Assembly: GCA_963736325.1 (NCBI GenBank)
Contig: CAVTOG010000015.1
Coordinates: 625,075-689,074, forward strand
From: Actinoallomurus sp963736325
GTDB taxonomy: Bacteria > Actinomycetota > Actinomycetes > Streptosporangiales > Streptosporangiaceae
DNA length: 64,000 nt
Reading direction: 5' to 3'
Positions 39,623 through 48,576 of the stretch are shown here, in pieces. Made by a program: the position numbers and the translations under genes. The notes below the pieces were generated by a model, which saw nothing but the letters and a program-made list of their open reading frames with translations, was not told the DNA's origin and ran no database searches. Every line of letters starts with the position of its first letter. The first letter of the stretch is position 1.

Positions 39623-42600
39623 TTAGCCTGGGGTTGTGTCGATGATCGGGAGTTCGACGCGTACGGTGGTCCCGGCTCCGCGTGGGCTGTTGAGGAAGAT
39701 GTGGCCGCCGAGTGCTTCCACGCGGTCTTTGAGCCCGAGCAGGCCGGTGCCGTGGGTGAAGTCGGCGCCGCCGATGCCGTTGTCGCGGATCGCGAAGCGC
39801 AGGACGGTGTCCGCGGGGTCGGCTTCGACGGTGATCGTGATGGCTGAGGCGTGCGCGTGTTTGGCCGCGTTGGTCAGCGCTTCTGCGACGACGTAGTACG
39901 TGCTGACCTCGACATGCTCAGGAAGCCGCCCTTCCACGCGTACGTCGAGATCGGCCGGGATCGGTGAGCGGCGAGCGAGCGTGCGCAGCGCTGCGGGGAG
40001 GCCGCCTTTGGACAGGATCGCCGGGTGGATGCCGTGTGCGAGCACGCGCAGTTCCTGCAGCGCGTCGTTCGCCTCGGTGGCGAGTTCGTCGATCTCGTCG
40101 GCGAGTTCGGGTGGCACCGCTGTTTGCACTGCGCGCAGCCGTAGCCCGAGGGAGACCAAGCGCTGCTGGGCGCCGTCGTGTAGGTCCCGCTCGAGACGTC
40201 GGCGTGTCTGGTCGGCGGTGGCGACGATCCGCGCGCGCGAGGTGGTGAGTTCGGCGTACAGCCGGGTGTTGTCGAGGGAGACGGCGAGTTGGCCGGCGAT
40301 GAGTTTGACGCCGTCGAGCCGTTCGGTGGTGAACGCGCCGCGGATGAAGCGGTTTTCCAGCAGGAGGACCGCGCGCAGCGCGCCGCGGCTGAGGATGGGG
40401 ACGGCCAGTAGCGAACAGCAGGCGAGGCCGGTGAAGTGCTGGTCGCGAGCGAAGCGGTCGTCGAGAGTGGCGTCACCCACGACCAGCGGTTCCCGCAACC
40501 GCTGGCAGTATCGCAGCACAGACATCGGGATTTCGGCGCCGTCGCCGCTGATCGGGACGGGAGCGTCGCCGTCCGGGGTCGGCAGGAGCCAGCCTTGCCG
40601 GTCCTCTCTCCACAGCGGCAGGTATACGCCGGTGGCGCCGGTCATCGCGCTGAGCACCTGGACTACGCGGGTGTGCAGCCGTTTGATGCTGGTCTCCGAA
40701 CTCAGCGCCTGCGACGCGGACAAGATGCCGAGCAGGTCGAGCGTTCCGGTCGTAACGGCGGCCCGCTGGCGGAGGTCGTCACCGCTCTGCCCGGCGGTCA
40801 CGTCAGGTTGTGGCCGCAGATTCGGGTATGCCCAGTCGAGTTGGGCGACTTTCGCGGTTGCGCCCCATGCGAGGTACTGCCGGCGTGCTTCGATCAAAAG
40901 GTTGTAGCCGGCGTGTTCGACGCCGTGGGTGAGGTAGAAGCGGGCCGCGCGTTCGCTGATCAGGGCCCGATGCCATGGGCGCTGTCGCTCGGCGACCTCG
41001 CGCCGGGCGGCGTCGAAGGCGATGGTGGCGGCGCGGAAGTCCCCGCACGCCCAGGCTCGCTCGGCCTCGACCAACTGCAGCAGGTGCAGGAAGTTCGCCG
41101 GCGCGTCCGCGGCGCGTGCGGCCAGCCACCGCGTCACCTCCTCCAACTCGGACAGTAGATCATCGCGCTCACCGCCGTGGCCGTCGCGGGCCTGCCCGGC
41201 GAGGGACAGCCCGCGCAGCATGTGGGCCACGGCGGTCGGATAGATACCCGGGACGGTCGGCAACAGCAGCATCGTCGCCGCGGTGTGCCGCGCCAGGTCG
41301 GCCGGATCACCGAAGATGGCGGCGGCGATCGCGTGGTTGACATTCGCGTTGAAAAGGGCCAGCGGGTTGCCGGCGTACCTGTCGGGCGCCGCCTCACCGG
41401 CTGTGCTGGAGCTTTCCCCGCGCAGCACACCAGCCAGCCACTGGTAGCTGGCGATCCACTGGGCGGTCTGCTCGTTGCCGCTGCGCCGCAGGAGAGCCAG
41501 CCCTGCCTCCACCTCAGCGGCGCAGCTGTCCAGCGAGGCCGCGCCGTCCAGCAGGTGTTGTACGGTCGGCTCGTAGGTGTATCCGGCGTTGGCCAGGTCA
41601 CCCCCCGTGATCAGCCCCTCCCGGGCCCGCTGGGCTGCTTGGACACCATTTTCGATCGGCTCGAACCAGCAGCTCAGAATGGCGAATATGAAGCGCGCTT
41701 GGGAGGTGTCGGGCTCGTAGCCGCGGGCCTCGCCCAATGCCAGGATCCGCCGCGACACCTGGTACCCGGCGGCGTAGTCGCCGCGCAGCGCCACAGCGGG
41801 GAAGGCGATGTGGATCGCTGGGCCAAGGAGGGGACGGGCGGAGCCGTGCTCGAGCCAGATTCGCAGCGCCTCCAGGCTCAGCCAGGCGAGCATGGCCTGG
41901 TCGGAAACGAAGTAGTTCGCCGGCACGAGCGTGTTGATCACGCGGATGGCGGCGAGCAGGGTTGGATCGGTGATCTCCGGCCCAGCCGGCTCGTCGCCTC
42001 CCTCGGTGTGGTCCAACCACCGGTACAGATAACCGAGCTGCCGGTCGAGTTCGTCCGGGAACCGGTCGGCGGCCGGGACACTGATGCCGAGCTCACGCAG
42101 CGACTGCAGGCCCAGGCCGATCGCCTCGGCAAGACGGTTCCGGTGGGTCAGGCTTCTCACCTGTATGCATGTCGCGTCGACACGCTGCATGGCAGTAGTG
42201 CACAGCTCCCCGATCGTGCGGTACTCATCGTCCGCCTCGTCCAGGCGTCCCAGGCTGTACAGCGCGGCGTGCCGGCCAGAGCGCACCTCGATCAGCGTGG
42301 TGATCTGGTCCGGTTCGATCAGCCGCAGCGCGGCCGTCAGCAGTGCGTTCACCAGCGCGTAGTCCCCGATCAAGGACGCCTGGCCGGCGGCGCGCCGCAG
42401 CAGCCCCACCACCCGGCGCCGCTCGGCAGGGTCCTCGACCGCCTCGACCACCGGCAGGTACTGCTCCGCTGCGACCGCGAACCAATCCGGGACCGCCGCG
42501 AGCCGCCGCGCCATGGCCAGCCGCAGGGTGCGCCGCCGCGGCGGATCCACCCCGCGCAGGACCGCCTCGCGGATCCGGTCGTGGCGAAACCGCATCGACT

Positions 42601-44557
42601 GATGTGCCCCGGGCTCTGCCACCAGAACACCATCGTCCAGGGCGGGCGCCAGCGACTGCTCCACCACGCCTGCCGATACGGCGATAGCGGTCCGCAGCAC
42701 GCTCAGCTCGGCTCGCCCGCCCAGACAGGCCATCGCCTCCACCACTCGCCGCGACCGCGCCGGCATGGCCAGAACCCGCGCTGCCAGCAACCCGGCCACC
42801 TCGGAACGGCCAAGGTGAGCGCGCACGGCTGCCGCGTCCCACTGCCACCCGGCGGCCGTCACCGTCAATGCGCCGTCGCATCGCAGCGCGTTGAGCAGCT
42901 CCACCGTCTCGTACGGATTGCCGGACGTATACGGACTGATCACACCAGCCAGGCCCGCCGCCGTGGCCGGGTCCACGTGCAGCATTTCCGCAACCAAGGT
43001 GATCACGCACGGTGCCGGCAGGTTGACCAGCCGCAGGTGCCGTACTCCAGACTGTTCACGCCATCTCGACAGCGGCGCCGCCAGCGGATGAGCCGCGTCC
43101 ACCTCGTCTTCGCGGTACGCACCCACCAGCAGCAGGCCGTCGACCGGTTCCTCGCACAGCATGAGGTCGACGAAGCCGAGTGGCGTGCGCCCCGCCCACT
43201 GCAGGTCATCGACGAACACCACCACCGGCCGTTTCCGCGAGGCGACCGCGCGCAGGACGTCCACGGCCGTGCGCTGCACCCGTGCCTGCGCGGTCAGCGG
43301 ATCGCCCGGATCGGGCGGCACGGCCAGCAGCGCCGAAAACTCAGGCACCACCGCGGTCAGCAGACCCGCGTTCGGGCCGAGCGCCCGCAAGATCCGCGCC
43401 CGATCCTCAGCCAGCTCGTCCTCCGGCTCGGCTAGCAACAGCCGGCCCAGCGCGCGGAACGCCTGGTGAACCGCGTCGAACTCCAGATCCCGCCGATACT
43501 CATCGAACTTGCCCGCCACGAACCAGCCATCCCGGCCGGTCACCACCGGACGTAGCTCATCGGCCAGCGCCGTCTTGCCCACCCCCGGCGACCCGCCGAC
43601 CAGCACCCCACGACACCGGCCTGCCAGCGCCTCCTCGAACGCCGCCTTGAGCGCCCCGACCTCTGCGTCACGGCCCACCGGCCTCGATGGCGGCAGCAAA
43701 CGCAGCGGAAAATCGCGCTTCCCGACCCGCAGCGCAGCCGTCGGACCCGGGCCGGCGTCTCGCAACTTCTCCAGGTCGTAGACCACGCCCTCCGCTGTCT
43801 GGTAGCGGCTGTCCGGTTCCTTCTCCAGCAGATGCATGATGATCGCGGACAACGGCGCGGGTACGGCCTGGTTCACCTCCGCCGGCGGCACAGGCGCAAT
43901 GGCCAAATGATCATGCGTGAGCCGCAACGGGTCTCCGGTACCGAACGGCGGTTCACCCGTCGCCAATTCGTACAACGTCGCGCCCAGCGCGTACAGGTCG
44001 GCACGCTGATCCACCGACCGCGCCGTACGCCCGGTCTGCTCCGGAGCCAGGTACTCCAACGTTCCCACGATCTCCGTATGGTGCGTGAACGCGGGACGAA
44101 TCTCGGCGAACGACGACGCCAAAGCGAAGTCCACCAGACACGGCGCACCGCCTCCGGAGAGCACGACGTTCGCCGGCGTGATGTCCCGGTGCATCACCCC
44201 CCGCTGGTGCATCCCCGCCACCGCCCGGGCCAGCCCCACCGCGAGCCCGATCAGCTCATCGACCACAAGCGGCTTCGCCAGCCCAGCCAGACTCACCTCA
44301 CCGACATCCGCCACGACGATCGACCTCGGATACCGCGACGCCTCCACCAACTGGGCAAGCCCGTCGACTCCGCGAAGCCGCTCAAGGACCGCCACCTCGT
44401 GCCGTAGTCGCCGCTGGGCATCCGGCCCCAGCGGCTCCTTACGCACAACAGTGCCCTCAGCAAACACCATCCGCGTGACACGCGTGTGTTCGCTCTCATG
44501 CAGTATTTCCTCCCGAACGCGTAGATCTCGCCCAGGCGGCCCCCCGCTTGCCCCCAT
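39623..44557 (-). CDS. Ser/Thr kinase-AAA ATPase-GAF-histidine kinase fusion
   Basis: A 1644-residue soluble signalling protein. Residues 20-275: protein kinase domain with Lys in VVRKEP (about K40), HRDITPANVVL (D125), DFALAS in place of DFG (D143), GTLEYLAPEQTGRTARSVDQ. The Gly-rich loop is not recognisable. Residues 295-600: AAA/STAND-like ATPase, Walker A GGSPGVGKT (321-329), Walker B VVVFVDDLQW. Residues 600-1190: helical TPR-like region. Residues 1220-1410: GAF (LREPLVVGDATLDD, LLAVPILSRGALRAVLLLEN). Residues 1450-1640: NarX-type HisKA_3 with phospho-His in RDLHDGAQQRLVSLG (about H1460), NAAKHAHAS, DNGIGG. ATG 44557 has GGAGGTGTCGG; the ATG at 44587 lacks a site. No response regulator is adjacent. 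Integrase remnants flank it on both sides. Confidence 0.9.
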   Translation of the reverse strand: MGASGGPPGRDLRVREEILHESEHTRVTRMVFAEGTVVRKEPLGPDAQRRLRHEVAVLERLRGVDGLAQLVEASRYPRSIVVADVGEVSLAGLAKPLVVDELIGLAVGLARAVAGMHQRGVMHRDITPANVVLSGGGAPCLVDFALASSFAEIRPAFTHHTEIVGTLEYLAPEQTGRTARSVDQRADLYALGATLYELATGEPPFGTGDPLRLTHDHLAIAPVPPAEVNQAVPAPLSAIIMHLLEKEPDSRYQTAEGVVYDLEKLRDAGPGPTAALRVGKRDFPLRLLPPSRPVGRDAEVGALKAAFEEALAGRCRGVLVGGSPGVGKTALADELRPVVTGRDGWFVAGKFDEYRRDLEFDAVHQAFRALGRLLLAEPEDELAEDRARILRALGPNAGLLTAVVPEFSALLAVPPDPGDPLTAQARVQRTAVDVLRAVASRKRPVVVFVDDLQWAGRTPLGFVDLMLCEEPVDGLLLVGAYREDEVDAAHPLAAPLSRWREQSGVRHLRLVNLPAPCVITLVAEMLHVDPATAAGLAGVISPYTSGNPYETVELLNALRCDGALTVTAAGWQWDAAAVRAHLGRSEVAGLLAARVLAMPARSRRVVEAMACLGGRAELSVLRTAIAVSAGVVEQSLAPALDDGVLVAEPGAHQSMRFRHDRIREAVLRGVDPPRRRTLRLAMARRLAAVPDWFAVAAEQYLPVVEAVEDPAERRRVVGLLRRAAGQASLIGDYALVNALLTAALRLIEPDQITTLIEVRSGRHAALYSLGRLDEADDEYRTIGELCTTAMQRVDATCIQVRSLTHRNRLAEAIGLGLQSLRELGISVPAADRFPDELDRQLGYLYRWLDHTEGGDEPAGPEITDPTLLAAIRVINTLVPANYFVSDQAMLAWLSLEALRIWLEHGSARPLLGPAIHIAFPAVALRGDYAAGYQVSRRILALGEARGYEPDTSQARFIFAILSCWFEPIENGVQAAQRAREGLITGGDLANAGYTYEPTVQHLLDGAASLDSCAAEVEAGLALLRRSGNEQTAQWIASYQWLAGVLRGESSSTAGEAAPDRYAGNPLALFNANVNHAIAAAIFGDPADLARHTAATMLLLPTVPGIYPTAVAHMLRGLSLAGQARDGHGGERDDLLSELEEVTRWLAARAADAPANFLHLLQLVEAERAWACGDFRAATIAFDAARREVAERQRPWHRALISERAARFYLTHGVEHAGYNLLIEARRQYLAWGATAKVAQLDWAYPNLRPQPDVTAGQSGDDLRQRAAVTTGTLDLLGILSASQALSSETSIKRLHTRVVQVLSAMTGATGVYLPLWREDRQGWLLPTPDGDAPVPISGDGAEIPMSVLRYCQRLREPLVVGDATLDDRFARDQHFTGLACCSLLAVPILSRGALRAVLLLENRFIRGAFTTERLDGVKLIAGQLAVSLDNTRLYAELTTSRARIVATADQTRRRLERDLHDGAQQRLVSLGLRLRAVQTAVPPELADEIDELATEANDALQELRVLAHGIHPAILSKGGLPAALRTLARRSPIPADLDVRVEGRLPEHVEVSTYYVVAEALTNAAKHAHASAITITVEADPADTVLRFAIRDNGIGGADFTHGTGLLGLKDRVEALGGHIFLNSPRGAGTTVRVELPIIDTTPG

Positions 44558-44587
44558 CCGACACCTCCACGCGTGGTCGCGTGTCAT

Positions 44588-44819
44588 TTCCTGCTTACAG
44601 CAATCTGAGGGCGGTGGCCAATGAGGTGCCCCACCTGCCGAATACGAAGCGACCCATTACCGTTCGATCAACACAACTCATCACCGACCGGCAGCGCCGA
44701 TGGGCCACCCTCACCGGGTGAACGCGCCCGTCCGGGAGCACTGCTCCCGGCGACCACAACCCAGGTAAGCGTCCCAGAGGCCCCGGGATTCGCTCTGTCT
44801 GAATCTGCAGGTCACAGGT
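44588..44819. other. spacer upstream of the giant kinase gene
   Basis: No gene was found. It should include the promoter of the kinase gene, and its right end runs into a transposase remnant. Confidence 0.4.
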
Positions 44820-45065
44820 GTGGATGGGATTTTCGGCACCCGCAGGGTACGCACCGTACGGGCCGAGTGCACCGATCGGATGCTGATCTACCACGAGCGG
44901 CACCGGCGATCGGTACTCGAGGCGTACAACGGCCACGGGCCGCACCAGTCCCGGCGACAGCGACCTCCCGACTCCGGCCAGCCAGTGGTCACCTCGTTGG
45001 ATGCACCGATCCGCCGGCGGAAAGTACTCGGCGGCGTGATCAACGAGTATCACAGGGCCGCATGA
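44820..45065 (+). pseudogene. C-terminal remnant of an IS481/IS3-type integrase transposase
   Basis: About 75 codons match the last part of rve-domain transposases: VRTVRAECTDRMLIYHERH, then GPHQSRRQRPPD, then LDAPIRRRKVLGGVINEYH and a stop. Similarity begins near 44850; the first ten codons look unrelated, so the rest of the gene has been removed at that point. It retains no catalytic core. A second, different integrase tail lies on the far side of the kinase gene at 39451-39591. Confidence 0.8.
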
Positions 45066-45245
45066 ATGATCTTACGAACTAGCAGGTCAGGCCACCGCGA
45101 CGAGTTTTGAAGCACTACAGGTTCGAATCTGATGTGGGCAGAATTTCGGCAAGTACCCAGCAGAGGTGTGCCGCCCGGACTCAGCGACTTCACCGGCACG
45201 CCCTCGCCTTCCTCGACGCCCGTCAGGGGCGCCACCAGGGCACCG

Positions 45246-45722
45246 TCACATCTTCGTCGCCGCGCTCTTGATGGCCTCGCGGATACGTACGTAAGTACCG
45301 CACCGGCAGATGTTGCGGATCTCGTCCAGGTCGGCATCGCCGATCTCACGGCCCTCGGCCTTGGCCTGCCGCACCTTGGCGATCGCCGCCATGATCTGCC
45401 CCGGCTGGCAGTAGCCGCATTGGGCGACGTCCTGCTCGAGCCAAGCCTCCTGCATCGGGTGCAGTGCCCCGGTCGTACGGTCCGCGAGCCCCTCGATCGT
45501 CGTGATCTCGTCCGTCGGTCCGATGTCCATGACCCGGACCGAGCACGGGTTGAACGCCTTGCCGTTGATGTGGCATGTACAGGCCTTGCAGACGTCCAGC
45601 CCGCAGCCGTACTTGGGGCCGGTGAGGCCGAGGAGGTCGCGGATCACCCACAGCAGGCGCAGGTCGTCCGGTGCCTCCACGGTGACCCGGTCGCCGTTCA
45701 GGATGAAGCTGTGTTGCGGCAT
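45246..45722 (-). CDS. iorA: (2Fe-2S) subunit of an isoquinoline 1-oxidoreductase-like enzyme
   Basis: A 158-residue iron-sulfur subunit of the xanthine dehydrogenase/aldehyde oxidase superfamily. It has both clusters: plant-type CGLDVCKACTCHING (residues 40-60) and the C-terminal CGYCQPGQ with CRCGTY. The start ATG 45722 follows GAGGAGCC. It lies 10 bp downstream of the molybdopterin subunit gene, forming a two-subunit enzyme without a separate FAD subunit, as in IorAB; electrons would go to a membrane acceptor. Confidence 0.88.
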   Translation of the reverse strand: MPQHSFILNGDRVTVEAPDDLRLLWVIRDLLGLTGPKYGCGLDVCKACTCHINGKAFNPCSVRVMDIGPTDEITTIEGLADRTTGALHPMQEAWLEQDVAQCGYCQPGQIMAAIAKVRQAKAEGREIGDADLDEIRNICRCGTYVRIREAIKSAATKM

Positions 45723-45732
45723 GGAGGGCTCC

Positions 45733-48039
45733 TCAGAAGATGTGGTCGAGGCCGTCGGTCGGAGACTGGGGAATCGACGGTTCGAGCGGCAGGGGTTCGA
45801 AGCCGAGAGTCTCGTGGTTGATCGGGAAGCGTGTCGGCATCGTGCCGGTCGCGCGCGCGTACGCGCAGGCCACCGCAGCGAACGCACCCGCGACACCCAG
45901 CTCGCCGGCTCCGCCCGGGTCGCCGGTCGTGGTCGGCGACACCACGATCCGTACGTCCGTCGGGATGTTCCACTGCCGGGTGTAGAAGAAGTTGTCCCAG
46001 CTGCCCTCGAGCGGCAGCCCGTCCTTGATGTGCAGGCTCTCGGTCAGCGCCAGCCCGATGCCGTCGCTGATGCACCCGATCATCTGCGCCTCCAGCCCGC
46101 GCGGGTTGATCGGCCGGCCCACGTCGACCACCATCATGACCTTGGTGACGCGCGGCCCGGTCACCCCGTCGCGTACCTTCCGGTTCACCGTCTCCGGCCG
46201 GCAGTCGATCTCGACGAGCACCGCCGTACAGGCCTTGAACTCCGTGTGCACGGCGAGGCCCTGCGCGGTGCCGTCGGGCATATCGCGCCCCCACTGCCCG
46301 AGCTCGGCGACCCGGTCCAGTACGGCACGGGCGCGGTCGTGCTTGAGGAACTCCCGGCGGAACTTCACCGGGTCCTTGTTCATCGCGCCGGCGAGCCGGT
46401 CGACGATCAGTTCGCGGGCGCACACGACGTTGGGGGAGTAGACGTCGCGCATGCTGCCGGTGTGGAACTTCAGCGGCACCTCGGTGAGCAGCTGCGTCGT
46501 GACACCGAAGTCGTACGGGACCTCCTGGGTCAGCTCGAAGACCGTCTCGGAGAAGCCGAGCCCGCCGACCGGCAGCTTCGCGGCCGTCGCGGTGAGCATC
46601 TCGCCGAGCCCGTGCGTGAAGTCCGTCGCGACGCTCGCGTGCCGCTGCTCGTAGCTGACCACGTTGCCGAGGGCGTACGTCGCGCGCACCCTGCTGTGAC
46701 ACATCGGGTGGGCGCGGCCGTGCCGGAAGTCGTCCGTACGGTGCCACATCAGCTTGACGGGCTTGCCCATCTTCTGGGAGATCTCGGCGGCCTCCAGGGC
46801 CGCGTCGAAGAACAGCTTGCGGCCGAAGGAACCACCGCCCTCGATGACGTGCACCTTCACGGCGTGCTGCGGCATGCCGAGCATTGTGGCGATGCTCTGC
46901 TGGGCGTCGATCGGCGCTTTCACGCCGGACCAGATCTCGGCGCTGTCCGCCTTCACGTCGGCGATCGCGTTGTTGGTCTCGAGCGCGCTGTTGCTGGCGA
47001 ACGCGAAGACGAAGTCGGCGTCGATCTTCTTGGTGAGGATGGGCGGGAGGAGCGGCGGGAGCGTGGCCTTGCGCAGCTTCGCGAGTACGGTCTCGTCGGA
47101 CTCCTGGTCGACGGTGCCCGGGCCCCAGGTGACGTCGAGGGCGCGGACGGCGTCGATGCACTGGCCGAAGGTCGCGCCGCGTACGGCCACACCGGTGGAG
47201 ACGACCTCCACGTCGGTGATGCCGGGCATGGCACGGACGGCCGGCGCGTTCGTCACGCTCTTGACCGTGCCGTTGATCGTGGGCGGCCTGCGGACCATCG
47301 TCGGCTTCGCCTCGGGGCAGACGTCGAGGTCGAGGGTGAACTTCTTGCGGCCGGTGACGATGTCGTGGGCGTCGATCCGGTTCTGCGGGGTGCCGACGAG
47401 GGCGAAGTCGGCCTCGCTCTTGGGCTTCGCGGTGACCTGGACGGTCCTGGTGCTGGCGGCGGCCTTGGCGAGGTCGCCGTAGGTCACCTTCTTGCCTCCG
47501 TGGCTGATGACCCCGTGCGCGACCGTGAGGTCGCTCGCGCGGACGTCCCAGTTCGCGGCGGCCGTGTGGAGGAGCTTCGCGCGGGCGACCGCCGCCGCGG
47601 TCCGCACCGGGTGGTACATGGACCGGATGGTGTTCGACCCGCCGGTGAACTGGTTGAAGATCAGCTCCGGCCGCGCGTCGGCGAGCGTGACCTTGACCTT
47701 GTCGAGCGGCAGGTCCAGCTCCTCGGCGATCAGCATTGCCACCGCGGTCGAGATGCCTTGCCCGACCTCGGTCCTCGGCATCGCGAACGAGGCCGTACCG
47801 TCCTCGTGGACCTGGATCGCGATGAGGTTCGCGGTCGGCAGCGCGGCCAGCGTGAGCGCGTCGCCGAGGTCCATGATCTCGGCCGGCTCAGGGAGCGAGG
47901 GGATCTTCGCCTCGGCCGCCTTCGGCGTGATCGGGTCGAGCGTCGCCGCCGCGATCAACGTCGGACCGGCGAGAAGGTAACCGAGGAAGCGACGGCGACA
48001 GGTGTCGTGCCGTTGAGGTTCGGGGCGGTGGTCTGCCAT
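45733..48039 (-). CDS. iorB: molybdopterin-binding subunit, isoquinoline 1-oxidoreductase-like
   Basis: A 768-residue catalytic subunit that would hydroxylate an N-heterocycle or oxidise an aldehyde. A Tat-type leader is visible (CRRRFLGYLLAGPTLIAAAT), so it is exported folded. Superfamily motifs include PRTEVGQGISTAVAMLIAEE, FNQFTGGSNTIRSMYHPVRT, GGGSFGRKLFFDAALEAA, VGRPINPRGLEAQMIG and the catalytic Glu region GDPGGAGELGVAGAFAAVA. The length and the order of cofactor loops are those of IorB. ATG 48039 follows GAAAGGACAG. No XdhC-type chaperone gene is adjacent. Confidence 0.88.
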   Translation of the reverse strand: MADHRPEPQRHDTCRRRFLGYLLAGPTLIAAATLDPITPKAAEAKIPSLPEPAEIMDLGDALTLAALPTANLIAIQVHEDGTASFAMPRTEVGQGISTAVAMLIAEELDLPLDKVKVTLADARPELIFNQFTGGSNTIRSMYHPVRTAAAVARAKLLHTAAANWDVRASDLTVAHGVISHGGKKVTYGDLAKAAASTRTVQVTAKPKSEADFALVGTPQNRIDAHDIVTGRKKFTLDLDVCPEAKPTMVRRPPTINGTVKSVTNAPAVRAMPGITDVEVVSTGVAVRGATFGQCIDAVRALDVTWGPGTVDQESDETVLAKLRKATLPPLLPPILTKKIDADFVFAFASNSALETNNAIADVKADSAEIWSGVKAPIDAQQSIATMLGMPQHAVKVHVIEGGGSFGRKLFFDAALEAAEISQKMGKPVKLMWHRTDDFRHGRAHPMCHSRVRATYALGNVVSYEQRHASVATDFTHGLGEMLTATAAKLPVGGLGFSETVFELTQEVPYDFGVTTQLLTEVPLKFHTGSMRDVYSPNVVCARELIVDRLAGAMNKDPVKFRREFLKHDRARAVLDRVAELGQWGRDMPDGTAQGLAVHTEFKACTAVLVEIDCRPETVNRKVRDGVTGPRVTKVMMVVDVGRPINPRGLEAQMIGCISDGIGLALTESLHIKDGLPLEGSWDNFFYTRQWNIPTDVRIVVSPTTTGDPGGAGELGVAGAFAAVACAYARATGTMPTRFPINHETLGFEPLPLEPSIPQSPTDGLDHIF

Positions 48040-48515
48040 CGGCTGTCCTTTCAACGCTACGCGTCTGGCGTGCAGCGGAGTGTGACACAACGCACCGTAT
48101 GTGCGCTATGACGTGGAGAGACTTTTCCGTAACGCCTGTGCCGCGTGAGCCGCAAGTCGGACCGGGCGCTTGAAAATCCGGGCCGATTGTCGGGAAGCTT
48201 CATCCGGGCAGCATCGTCGATGAGCAGCGAGCCATCGCGATCAAAGAGCTGCCCCGTGCGGTCACTATCCAGAATGGCCGGAAACGCCGGTCACATCGCC
48301 CGTGCGGCGATAACGACAGCAACCGCGGCCTCGGCGTCTCGTGTCATCACGGTTCCCTGTGACATGGCGAGCCGGATCGCGGCGATCGATTCGGCGAAGA
48401 TGAGCTGGTTCTGGACGTAGATGTCATCGCCAGATCTGTGGAGAGGCCACGTGGTGAAAAATTCGGCCTCTACAGGGTTGGTGACCGGGGTTGGTGTCCC
48501 GGCCCTCGGTATATG
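48040..48515. other. spacer upstream of the molybdenum enzyme operon
   Basis: About 475 bp with no convincing gene. On the minus strand, 48291-48480 reads as protein-like sequence (YVQNQLIFAESIAAIRLAMS) but without a start codon or recognised family, so it may be a gene remnant. The part next to 48039 should hold the operon promoter. Confidence 0.4.
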
Positions 48516-48554
48516 CCGGACGGGGCGGCGCCTGGGGTGCGCCGCCCCGTCCGG
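48516..48554 (-). terminator. hairpin terminator of the trypsin-like gene
   Basis: A perfect 16-bp stem, CCGGACGGGGCGGCGC (48516-48531) with its complement at 48539-48554 and a 7-base loop, located 22 bp after the protease stop codon. Confidence 0.85.
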
Positions 48555-48576
48555 GACGTGGTTCAGGCTGTCAGGA

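Noticed and set aside
45110..45145. GGTTCGAATC, a tRNA T-loop-like string
   Set aside because: The flanking bases do not form the five-pair T stem and no acceptor, D or anticodon arms can be folded upstream, so it is not a tRNA. A tRNA-derived attachment scar cannot be excluded but is not supported.
48291..48480. Protein-like minus-strand stretch containing YVQNQLIFAESIAAIRLA
   Set aside because: No start codon in frame, no ribosome site and no recognised family; noted only as possible remnant inside a spacer.
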